Assembly (NCBI RefSeq): GCF_018294505.1
Contig: NC_057797.1
Location: 127,849,116 to 127,913,115 of the forward strand
From: Triticum aestivum
Lineage: Eukaryota; Streptophyta; Magnoliopsida; Poales; Poaceae
Length of the DNA stretch: 64,000 nt
Reading direction: 5' to 3'
A program made the translations under genes and the position numbers. Shown here in pieces: positions 10,871 through 22,041 of this stretch (the stretch's first letter is position 1; the number at the start of each line of letters is the position of its first letter). The notes under the pieces were generated by a model. The model did no database searches and had not been told where the DNA came from. It saw nothing but the letters and a program-made list of their open reading frames with translations.

Positions 10871-11899
10871 TGATCATCTTGCGTGATGGCTTACCACGGC
10901 CAACAGACTTCTCAGGCTGGGGTGGAGCATAGTTGATTTGAGAGCAGTCACGTGCATAGTGTCCTGGCTCTCCGCATGTGAAGCAAGTCCCTGAGGTAGG
11001 ACATAGACCCGCATTGACAAGCGGTCTACCAATAGGCCTGGGTGGAGCATACGGTTGAGCAGGGTGAGGCACCACATAAGAAGGCCTCGGTGTATAACCG
11101 GGTGGAAGAGCGGAGTTCGGAACCCAAATCCGACGCTTCTGCGAACTAGAACCAGAGGAGGAACCCAAATCACGGGCATGCTTACGAGACTCCTGTAAGT
11201 GAGTTGAGCTGTCTCTGCATTAATGGCCTTGTTCACAAGAGCCTGGAATGTATTGCAATGATGCAAGTAGAGATCACGATGCAACTTGGGGTTGAGACCC
11301 TTCCAGAACCTAGCCTTCTTCTTGGCGTCTGTGGACACCTCTTCTGTAGCATAGCGGCCAAGGTTCTCAAACTCTCTACTGTAAGCATCAACAACCATCT
11401 TATCCTAGGAGAAACTACAGAACTCTTCTCCCTTGCGGTCGATGAGAGCCTGAGGAATGTGATGCTCGTGAAAAGCCTTGGTGAAATCTCTCCAGGTGGT
11501 TACCTGGCCAGCTGGAAGCATAGCCTCATAGTTCTGCCACCAAATACTAGCAGGACCTTCCAGATGATAAGCAGCATAGGTGACCTTGTCACTTTCAGCT
11601 ACGTTCGCAGAACGTAACTTGATAGTGATACTACGAAGCCAGTCATCTGCATCGAGTGGTTCAATGGAATGATGGAAGGTAGGTGGTTTCAGACCAATGA
11701 AATCATAGATGGTCGCTGACTCTTTGTGCTGATGGGAAGTGTTCTCCTCAATACGTTCTAACAAGCGATTAGACTCATGCTTGTTCATCTCCATCTCTAA
11801 CATGAACTCTGCCAACGAAGACTGATCGGGAGGATCCTCATCCCTACCATCTCCGTGGTTCCGACTACGAGCAACAGAACTTCGGTTAACTGACGACAT
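10871..11899 (-). pseudogene. Chromovirus gag with zinc knuckle
   Basis: ATG at 11897-11899. The retrotransposon gag core is visible (LEGPASIWWQNY, TWRDFTKAFHEHHIP), then a TAG at 11405-11407, then the same frame resumes (VVDAYSREFENLGRYA). A one-base loss near 11190 (between TYR and [12 protein letters not shown] sequence) moves the rest to another frame, which carries the CCHC zinc knuckle [14 protein letters not shown] at 10944-10985. The protein would package element RNA. Two breaks make it non-functional. Confidence 0.87.
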
Positions 11900-12363
11900 C
11901 CTGAAGAACCAACCAAGGAAACAAGGATGGATTCAACATCATCATAAGGACGTTGAATATAGTACAAGGAAAATACTATCTCTTGAACTCCTAGGACAAT
12001 TCCGGCAGCATAGCGGCAGTAAAGTGCTCAAAATGAAACATTCTGCAAAGACGGGGTAGCACCAAACTCAACATCATCACTCAAGGTTCAAAGATATTAC
12101 TAAACAGGCTACACCGGAGATATGACTTAGATCAACCAATCCTAAGAGACTACGGAGTAGTAACACATGATCCTGATAGACAGAAGAGGAAGCCTAGTTC
12201 CTTAACCCCGTAGGAAAGATAGGATGACTCAGATCAGAAGGCATGAGGTATAAGGAGTAAAAAGAGCCTTACGTTCCCTTCCACAATCAATTCCCCTATA
12301 TAGCTAAAGAATTTCTAGACTCAACTTCGACCAGGTTGGCTTGGTAATCCTACAGGCAGTCAG
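11900..12363 (-). other. Untranslated leader of the chromovirus
   Basis: About 460 bp between the PBS and the gag start on the minus strand. No conserved reading frame is seen. It fits a packaging/leader region, but I can point to no specific signal. Confidence 0.5.
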
Positions 12364-12375
12364 GCTCTGATACCA
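12364..12375 (-). promoter_or_regulatory. Primer binding site (tRNA-Met initiator)
   Basis: Minus strand TGGTATCAGAGC, the classical complement of plant initiator tRNA-Met, four bases inside the LTR edge at 12380. It fixes the element's orientation and identifies the right-hand LTR as the 5' LTR. Confidence 0.9.
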
Positions 12376-13727
12376 AAGCTGTCGGGACCCTGATTTTAAG
12401 TCACACCGATCTAGCATGTAACACCTCATATCACTTTGCGGCCTCACGCACGGTATTCCCATGGGTGTCGCCTTACCATGGCCCGGGACCGTTTGCGCCT
12501 TTTGGCTCACGTATATGATAGTGTCGCTAGCATCCATATGACAGAGAACCCGGGCCGACATGACTAGTCGTGAACCCAAAGTGGCACTAACTTACGGGGA
12601 CAGGCATACATGAATCAACACCGAGCATGTCGGTCAGCAGCGTGCGAATCCGGGCTGTAGCACTGGGCTAACAGGACTCCGGTGAACCGGGCTGTAGCAG
12701 GCTAGGCAGGACTTCGGATGTCACCGCGTGACATTTCCCCGAAGGGACAGACACAGGAACGAAGTGAATCACATGTCGTCCAGTCTAAGTGTTCTGGAGC
12801 AGTAGTGCTGGGCTAGCAGGACTCCGGGTAAACCGGGCTGTAGCGGACTACCATGGCTCGGTGAAAGCACTAGACTACATTTCCCCATAAGAGAGGCTAC
12901 CAAGGATAGACAACTAGGTTGTTGGATCCCACACATAGCAATACATGTTACACGTACACATAACATGCAAGTATGTGCTGTACAACATGGCATCACAACA
13001 TAACACAAACTCATATAGATAAAGGCCCAAAAGAGCCACATAGCATTAAATATAAACAGGGGTCACATGACCCATCATTCAGAGCATACAAGCAACGGAA
13101 GCATTACATGTCTGAGTACAGACAACTACAAAATAAAAAAGCTAAGAAGCCTGACTATCTACAAGTCCCTCCCAAGGTACAAGATCGTAGCTGAGGTAAC
13201 AAGCTACTCGTCGAAGTCCAAGCGGTACTACTAGTGAGACAGATGTCTCACCTGCAAAACATAAATAAAGCAAACATGAGTACAAAGGTACTCAGCAAGA
13301 CTTACATCAGATCCTATCATACATGCATTTGTATTAAGAAGGTAATGTGGGGTATAGTTGCAGCAAGCCAGCTTTGACTCAGTGGCTATCCTATTCTATG
13401 ACTACGAGAAACTTCTTTGAGGTGAGGCAGCGCACACGAGTCCACTAATCACCACATCAATACACTACTATGGATTCATCCTTGTCTCTCTACGAGAAGG
13501 CCATCCATAGCACTCACACTTGTCTTGAGCATTTTAGAGTATCCATTTCAAGTTGTCTATGTACCACGTAAGCATCCAAGAAGTCCATAACCAAGGACAC
13601 GGCTATTCGAATAGATCATGATAACCCTGCAGGGGTGTACTTCTTCACACACGCTCTCGCCACTTACCGCCATGTACATGTCATGTACCTCGGCAACCTT
13701 CAAGCGGAAGCCTGGCGAGGGTGTCGC

Positions 13728-16700
13728 TGTAACGCCCTCGATGCGGCTATATCTCCTACGTGCCGAAGCACGACTTAGAGGCATAACCGCATTGAAAGCA
13801 ATGTCGCAAGTAAGGTAATCTTCACAACAACCCATGTAAATAGATAAAAGGGGTAAAGGATACATAGTTGGCTTACACTCGCCATGTCACACAAATACAT
13901 GAATAACATTACAATCATCCAATACACTCATGGTCCGACTACGGTACCGAAATAAAAGATCAACCCCAACATGCGACACGGTCCCCGATCGCCCCAACTG
14001 GGCACCACTACTGATCATCTGGGAAAGACACATAGTAACGACATGAGGCTTCATCGAACTCCCACTTGAGCTCAAGCGCATCATCTGGAACGGTATCATC
14101 AGTCCCTGCATCTGGTTTGGAAGTAATCTGTGAGTCACGGGGACTCAGCAATCTCGCACCCTCGTGATCAAGACTATTTAAGCTTAAAGGTAAAGCAAGG
14201 TAATATGTGGAGCTGCAGCAAGCGACTAGCATATATGGTGGCTAACCTGTTCGCAAAAGAGAGCAAGAGGAGAAGGCAAAGCACGAACGAAGAACTATGA
14301 TCAAGAAGTGATCCTATAACAACCTATATCAAACATTACTCCAACACCGTGTTCACTTCCCGGACTCCGCCGAGAAGAGACCATCACGGTTACACACGCA
14401 GTTGATTCATTTTAATCAAGTTAAGTTTCATGTTATCTACAACCGGACATTAAAAAATTCCCATCTGCCCATAACCGCGGGCACGGCTTTTGAAAGTTCA
14501 AATCCCTGCAGGGGAGTCCCAACTTATCCCATCACAAGCTCTCACGGTCAACAAAGGATATTCCTTCTCCCAAGACATTCCGATCAGACTCGGCATCCTG
14601 ATTTTACAAGACATCCTCGACAATGGTAAAACTAAACCAGCAACACCGCCCAAATGTGCCGACAAATCCCGATAGGAGCTGCACATATCTCGTTCTCAGG
14701 GCACACCGGATTGTCCAAGGTTCCGGTAGGCCAGCCCAGAGTTGCCCCTGGTGGCCACCGGCAGCTGACAGGTTGGACCAACACTCAGAGGAGCACTGGC
14801 TAGGTGGTTTAAATAAAGATGACCCTCGGGCTCCGGAAACCCAAGGGAAAAGAGGCTAGGTGGCAAATGGTAAAACCAAGGTTGGGCATTGCTGGAGGGG
14901 TTTTATTCAAGGCGAACTGTCAAGGGGTTCCCATTATAACCCAACCGCGTAAAGAACGCAAAATCCGGGAACATAACACCGATATGACGGAAACTAGGGC
15001 GGCAAGAGTGCAACAAAACACTAGGCAAAAGGCCGAGCCTTCCACCCTTTACCAAGTATATAGATTCATTAAGATAACAAGATAATATGATGACATCCCA
15101 ACAATAAACAATGTTCCAACAAGGAATGATCTCCAATCTTCACCTGCAACTAGCAACACTATAAGAGGGGCTGAGCAAAGCGGTAACATAGCCAATCAAC
15201 GGTTTGCTAGGACATGGTGGGTTAGAGGTTTGACATGGCAATTTGGGAGGCATGATAAGCAAGTGGTAGGCATCATAGCATAGGCATAGCAAAGAATGAG
15301 CATCTAGCAAGCAAAGATAGAAGTGATTTCGAGGGTATGATCATCTTGCCTGCAAAGTTGTCAGAGTTGACTTGATCCTCATAAGAAAACTCAACGGGCT
15401 CCTCATTAGCGAACTCGTCTCTCGGCTCTACCCAAACAAGACAAACAAGCAAAAGGAACACAATCAACCACGTGCAATGCTCAAACAACATGATGCGAAC
15501 ATGGTATGCTATGCGGGATGTGATATGTGATGCATATGCAAGATTTGACAAGGAATGATTGAACCTGGCCTCAACTTGGAAATCCAAGAGTGCCACTGGA
15601 AAGGTGAGGCGATTTTGGTTGAAATCGATATAAAGATCACCGGAATCGGATGCACGGTTTGGAAATGGCAAGCAAAACAAATATGGCACCGGTCTGCGAT
15701 AATCAGCAAGTAGCCATCTAAATGCATCAAGATAATTATGCTACAGCACTCAAACATGACAACAAAATACATGGCAGGGATCCACTCATGATGCTTGACC
15801 AAAGATGAACAGTGAGCTACGGCTAATTCATCCATTAATAGGTTCAAACAAGCATGGCAAAAGTGCAAACGATAACAGGTTTCAGACTTGGTGAAATTAA
15901 CACAAGTCTGAAATTTAACATCAGGTAGCACACTTTAGAGCATGAAAACTACATGCTATAGGAAATTAACATGGCAAAGCAAGGCATGGCATGAAGCTAC
16001 TCAAAGCACTTAACAAAAGTTCCTTAGTGACCTTGAGCCAAAAGGGATCAAAAAATACAATTGCAAGCATGTGAACATGGCAAAAACATGATCAGATTCC
16101 AGACTTAGAGAAAAACTGGAGCATGCAAATCTGTTAACGAGTAGGCATGTTCACAAGCTCGACGCACTCAGTACAGAGCATGGCATGACAAACTAAGCAT
16201 ACACCCATCAAGAATACATGGCATAGAAGCTAGACATGTCAAGAACAACAACATAGCATGCACGGATCAATAGCAACATCCTCGGCAAAATCACTAACAA
16301 GTCAACAATCTGCCAGGATTCACGAAATAGCAAAAGTAGAGCTCGAGTGACTCAAGCTAGGGTGCTCCATAAATTCAAACAAAGACATGGATGGATATAG
16401 CACCACAATGTTAACAAATCATCCTTACTGATCATCCTCAAAAAAGGCATGGATCACTAGGAAACAACATGAGCATATGGCATAATGACAAAATCAGGAC
16501 AAGGACTTGCAGAAATTCTAAGTCCCTGAAATCAGCATTAACGAATGCACTACTTTGCAAGCTTGTGCTAGTAACCATGCATATCACAAAAATACATGGT
16601 AAGAACCTCTGTAAAGATGGCATGGCATATAGCAAAACTCATTAAGAGCTCAGGAGCATATCATGCACACATTAAACATGGCAAAATGACAAATATCTAT

Positions 16701-17961
16701 TTGATGAAACATATCTGATAATTTTATCACATAGCCCTCTTCCAACAGCATTTCGGGCATCAAGATGAGATCAAATGAAGATGATGCAATGAGATGAAAT
16801 GATGTACTCTCTGAGACGAACATTTTCATATGCTATACATGCAAATCGGAGCTACGGATGCAGAGTTATAGCATGCCAAAGTTGCATAAAAATACTGAAA
16901 GTAGCGGGAAAAGTCAACCCCGACTAGGGTTTACTGTAGCGGCGATCTCAGATCCGATCTGGCGTGCATGCGGCCCGAGGACGGCCAGAAGTCACTGTAG
17001 CGGCCGGAGCTCCGCCGGAGTTGAACGGATCCGAGGCAAGAGGGGCCGGGGGCGCTGGATCCTCGCCGGAGTTGGGCGGGGCGGCGTCAGCGGCGCTCGT
17101 AGGCGAGGAGGTCGGCTCGGGCAGCGCGGTCGATGAGGAGGCTCGCCGCGGCGGAGCTCGCCGACGACGGGATGGGGCGGCGAGGCTCCCGGTCGGCGCA
17201 GGGCAGAGTGGAGGCGTGGGCGGCGCGAGGGAGGAGCCAGGCCGGGAGGGCTTCACTCGGGCCCAGGCGGGCCAGCGACGGTGATGTGGGCGCGCCCACC
17301 ACGTGGCGCGCTGCGGTAGGGCGCGGCGATGTGTCCGGTGCCGGCGGACAACGTCCGGTGCACTGAAGAGGTGGGAAGCTAGGTTAGGGTGGTTTTGGAT
17401 CCAGAATGTTCGAGGAGGGACATATTTATAGAGGTAGAGGGAGCTAGGAAGCTCCAAATGAGGTGCGGTTTGCGGCCACGCGATTGTGATCGAACGATCG
17501 AAAAGATGGAGGGTTTAGGTGGCTTTTGGGCCAAATTGGAAGGGTGTTGGGCTGCAACACACACGAGGCCTTTTCGGTCCCTCGGTTAACCGTTGGAGTA
17601 TCAAACGAAGTCCAAATGGTACGAAACTTGACAGGCGGTCTACCAGTAGTAAACCAAGGCCGCTTGGCAAGTCTCGGTCCAATCCGGAAATGTTTAACCC
17701 CCACACATGAAAAGAGGTAGAAAGGGGCATCGGAGGAGATAGGAGCGCCGGAATGCAAAATGGACAACGGGGAAAGTGCTCGGATGCATGAGACGAACAC
17801 GTATGCAAATGCAATGCACATGATGACATGATATGAGATGCATGACAAAGGCAACAACACACGGAGACAAAAACCCGAACCCGAGGAAAATAAAATAACT
17901 TAGCTCCGGAAATGGCAAGAGTTGGAGTACATATAAGGTAAATTACATCCGGGGTGTTACA
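13728..17961 (-). mobile_element. Solo LTR (4.2 kb) nested in the chromovirus LTR
   Basis: Plus-strand edges TGTAACGCCCTCG and GGGGTGTTACA. The host LTR reads continuously across it (GAGGGTGTCG before, CCGGCCACGAC after). Flanking 5-mers are GTCGC (13723-13727) and GCCGG (17962-17966); intact copies of the host LTR have GTCGG there, so each copy of the target duplication has one change. There is no PBS, polypurine tract or coding domain inside, only a GC-rich segment at about 16930-17380, so it is a solo LTR rather than an element. Orientation is inferred from the GC-rich end, as in the host LTR. Confidence 0.8.
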
Positions 17962-19336
17962 GCCGGCCACGACCTGACTAACCACAGAAGTCTCTCATCC
18001 AGGTTTATCGCCTATTCGGGTTCCATCCGCAAGGAGATCCGGCCGGGGTGTCGCTCACGGCCCCAAACGATGTGAGCAGGGGTCCCAAGCCCACCATCCG
18101 GATGCCACTTGGTACACCATGCCACTGTGCCTAGTCTGTCCCAAGCCCACCTAGCCGGGTGCCACTTGGTAGACTATTAACACTACCTACAAACACCAGA
18201 AACTATTTGCAACTCCTGGACAGAGATCAAGTTGTCTAATAAGTCGAGAGAGCTTGGAGAGCCTAGAGCCCAATATGTGGTAGTAACTAGTCATTGGACA
18301 ACTTACACAGAACTCAGTTCTTAAGGATGGTCCCAATGAGATAACCCACCATGTACTCCTACATGGCCTCTCACCGCTACCTTTACCAAATCGTGTTCAC
18401 AAGCTTAACTCTTAGCACCAGAACATATCGTAACACTCCAATTCATTCCCGATGAATCAGACCTGACACAACTCTAAGCAATAGCAGGCATGGCATGGCA
18501 GGAACACAACATGGCTCAATTAACTCTTACACATGCTAGTGGGTTTTAACTATTTACTGTGGCAATGACAGGTCGTGCAGAGGAATGGGTTCAACTACCG
18601 CAGCATAAAGTAGCAGTTGAATCGTTGTTGTCCTAATGCAATAAATGAGAGCAGGAGCGAGAGAGTAGGATTGTATCGAAATGAAAAAGGGGGTTTGCTT
18701 GCCTGGTAGATAAACAGGGGGCACTGCTCCTCTGACAGGTACTCTAGATCGGTCTTTGGAGCAGGACCTATCGAGAAGGAATGGTGTCGACAATCAAACA
18801 CAAGCATATGCAACAATATGATGCATGAACGTGGCATGAGTATGTGATGTGTTTTGAGCGAATGCATTTAGCATTATATTTGTAAGAGGTCCATTTGAAC
18901 CAAAGGATCAAATGCAACTCTAAATTAAGTCCCTTTAAATGCCATCAGTCTATTTTTATATATACAACATATATATGTTGGTTTGTCATGCATGAAAATG
19001 GTACAGATGGATAGATTGAATTTTTCTGATCATTTTCATATATAACTTATTTCATTCTGAGCTACGGTTGAATTTCCATGAATTTTTGAAGTTTATAACA
19101 TTTTCTAGAATTTCCTGATTTATTTTAAAACCAGAAAAGAAATAACTGCGCCAGCACTGCGTCATGCTTGCATCAGCAAGTCAATAGCGCTGACTGGGGT
19201 CAAACCTGACTTGTGGGCTCCACACGTTAGTGTAACAGGCTAAGCAGGGGGTTAGTTTATCCTAATTATATGGTTAGTGGCACTGGGGCCCACTGTCAGT
19301 GTCAGGTTTAGTTAAATGGTGATTAGCCTTAAGCTA

Positions 19337-21077
19337 ATCACCTGACCCATGGGGCCCACCTGACGGGCCGGCGAGGTCAAAGGGTTCAACCCCACCAGCG
19401 TTTAGCCGCCGGCGAGGCCGCGCGGCGGAGGGGCTCGGGATTGCGTCTCCGGCAACCATCCCCGAGGAGCTGGTGCTCGTGCGCATCCAGGGGAGCAGAC
19501 GGGAGGCTGCGGGGGCGGCGGAGCTCGCCGGAGCGAAGCTCGCGGCGGCGGCCGGAGCTCGACTGGAGCGGGCGCATGGCTACATAGCGCGGGGAGGCAG
19601 GGGAGAAGGGGAAACCGATGCAGGGGCTCACAGTGGGCTCGGGGACATCGTCGGAGAGCTCGGGGGAGGCTGGAGTCAGCGGGGCGGCAATGGGGATCCA
19701 CGACGGCCGGAGGCGAAGATGGAGACGGCGACGGCTCCATGGGGCGCTCCAACTTGTGTGGCTAGGTGGAGAGCTTCAGAGCGAGGAGGCGGAGCTCCTT
19801 CGCGTGTCGGAGAGGCGAGGGGGAGGCGGTGGCTACGACAATGGCGAGTGGCGGTGACAACAGCGTTCAGCCGTGCGCGGGAGAGAGACCAGGGGAGGGG
19901 GGAGAGACGAGAGAGAGGGAGAGAGGTGTGGGGTGTCGTGGCGACGACCAGGCGTCCAGGGCGTCGAGAGGGAGAAGCAGGAGGTGGCGGGAGACGTGGC
20001 CGCGGGCGAGCGCGCGCACGACACGCACAGTGCCAGTAGGCGCGAGGAAGAAGACAGAGGAGGAAGCGAGTTGTGCCAGCTGGGCCGGTTGGCTGCATAG
20101 TGCCAGGCCAGCTAGTGGCCCAGGTAAGGCCAGGTACTTCCTCCTTTTTTTCTTTTTTCTTTTTGTTTTCTATTTTCTGACATTTGATCACCTGACAGGT
20201 CGGGCCCCACATGTCATTGACCCATACGGTCAAATCTGGTCAACTGGGGGGGGGGGGGTTAAACCCAGCCAACCCGCCGGCGTTTAGCCGCCGGCGAGGC
20301 CGAACGCGGCGGAGGGGCTCGGGATTGCGTCTCCTGCGACCAAATCGGCCGCGGAGACCATCCCCGAGGAGCTGGTGCTCGCGCGCATCCAGGGGAACAG
20401 ACGGGAGGCTGCGGGGGCGGCGGAGCTCGCCGGAGCGAAGCTCGCGGCGGTGGCCGGAGCTCGGCTCGAGCGGGCGCATGGGGAGGCAGGGGAGAAGGGG
20501 AAACCGATGCAGGGGCTCACGGTGGGCTCGGGACGTCGTCAGAGAGCTCGGGGGAGGCTGGGCGGCGATGGGGATCCATGGCGGCCGGAGGCGAAGATGG
20601 CGACGGCGACGGCTCCATGGGGCGCTCCGGCTTGCGTGGCTCGGTGGAGAGCTTCAGAGCGAGGAGGCGGAGCTCCTGCGCGTGTCGGAGAGGTGAGGGG
20701 GAGGCGGTGGCTACGACAATGGCTAGTGGCGGCGACGGCAACGTTCAGCCGTGCGCGGGAGAGAGACTAGGGGAGGGGGGAGAAACGAGAGAGAGGGAGA
20801 GAGGTGTGGGGCGTCGTGGCGACGTCCAGGCGTCCAGGGCGTCGAGAGGGAGAAGTAGGAGGTGGTGAGAGACGTGGCCGCAGGCGAGCGCCCGCGCGAC
20901 ACACACAGTGCCAGTAGGCGCGAGGAAGAAGACAAAGGAGGAGGCGAGCTGGGCCAGCTGGGCCGCACAGCTGGGCCGGTTGGCTGCATAGTGCCAGGCC
21001 AGCAAGTGGCCCAGGTAAGTCCAGGTAGTTCCTCCTTTCTTTCTATTTTGTTTTTGTTTTCTATTTTCTGACATTTG
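19337..21077. repeat. Tandem duplication of the GC-rich LTR module
   Basis: Two successive copies of one module, 19337-20186 and 20187-21077, both beginning ATCACCTGAC and ending with CTATTTTCTGACATTTG. The other LTR has it once (about 6166-7051). The first about 90 bases of the second copy are unlike the first and include a run of 13 G at 20246-20258, so the duplication is not a simple copy. Confidence 0.75.
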
Positions 21078-21484
21078 CTTTGATTTAATAAAAATACTAA
21101 ATCATTTTATTTCCTTGTGCCAATTTTTGCAGGAGCTAGTGGTATTATACCAGAGCTCCTCATCAACTAGCACAATTTTTGGACAATATTGTATATATAT
21201 AACAGTATATATCCAAAGCAAATAATTACTGCATTAATTCCAAATGCCCAAAATAAATACTTATGAGCTCCTAAAAATATTGGTTTGATTTTTATCTCTG
21301 TCCAATATTTTCATAGAGCAACATGAACATTTTCTTGGACATTTTTGGAGCAATTTTTATCTGGGTCATTTCCAGAAATGATTATGAGGGTTTCACAAAT
21401 CCCCATTTCAAATTTAAATGGAATTTAAACATGATGCACAAATGACTAGCTGGTCTAGGTCATACCAGAACTAGGGATGTGACA

Positions 21485-22041
21485 GTTGTGTCTGAAACTT
21501 TCAACCCCTTGACTTGTTGGATATGGAAGTCTTCTTGCACTCTCAAGATTAAGGTGTTTGCTTGGATGCTCATTATGGACAGATTGAACACAAAGGGTAT
21601 GGTGGAAAGGAGACACTGGCACATGGAGGATGGAGCTCATTGTAGGCTATGTCCTTTACAGACAAGAGAAACCAGGGGCCATCTATTCTTTAACTACAAC
21701 TTCAGTGTTAGAATTTGGAATTATTTGCAGATTGATTGGTCTACTAGTAACTCCATGTCTTATTTAGTTATTCAGGCAAGAATAATTTTTGATAAGCCTT
21801 TCTTCACTGAAGTGGTGTTCACTGCCTGCTGAAACATCTGGATCATCAGAAATGCCAATGTTTTAAGAAGTGAGAGGGCAAGTTTTAATAAATGGAGAGG
21901 TTCTTTTAGGCATGATAGTAGTCTCCTGCAGCATAGAATCAAGTATGCTTACAAGGATGATCTCTTGAAGTGGATCTCTTTTCTCCCCCCTTAAGGCTTT
22001 TTGTAAGATTTCCTCTCTTTTTTTGGATTAACCCTTGTAAT
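21485..22041 (+). pseudogene. LINE C-terminal zinc-binding segment (zf-RVT)
   Basis: Continuation of the LINE from 3447 after the chromovirus insertion. The frame at about 21500-21830 matches the plant LINE zinc-binding domain next to the reverse transcriptase (KIKVFAWMLIMDRLNTKG, then C-x2-C with HLFFNYNF). A TGA at 21831-21833 ends the frame, and further degraded coding-like sequence follows to 22041, where the next solo LTR begins. Confidence 0.75.

Larger units (their letters stand above)
3448..21484 (-). mobile_element. Full-length Gypsy chromovirus (Tekay/Del-like) with nested insertions
   Basis: A minus-strand element with two LTRs, a PBS complementary to initiator tRNA-Met, a polypurine tract, and the order gag-PR-RT-RH-INT-chromodomain, which is Gypsy order. 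The 3' LTR is 3448-7458 (4,011 bp). The 5' LTR is 12380-21484, stretched from about 4.0 kb by a solo LTR (4,234 bp) and a tandem duplication (about 890 bp). Flanking 5-mers are TTTGT (3443-3447) and GTTGT (21485-21489), a target duplication with one change. It interrupts the LINE. Very long LTRs and a C-terminal chromodomain fit the Tekay/Del lineage. The polyprotein has at least eight inactivating lesions, so the copy cannot move by itself. Confidence 0.9.
12380..21484 (-). repeat. 5' LTR of the chromovirus, expanded to 9.1 kb
   Basis: Left edge TGTCGGGACCCTG beside the PBS, right edge AGGGATGTGACA. It aligns throughout with the 3' LTR at 3448-7458 except for two additions: a solo LTR at 13728-17961 with its duplicated target, and a repeated GC-rich module (19337-21077). 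Removing both leaves about 3,975 bp, close to the 4,011 bp of the other LTR. Confidence 0.88.

Noticed and set aside
13728..17961. DNA transposon with CTGTAAC/GTTACAG inverted ends
   Set aside because: The inverted ends are the ordinary TG...CA of an LTR. The flanks fit a 5-bp target duplication (GTCGG with one change each), which supports a solo LTR.
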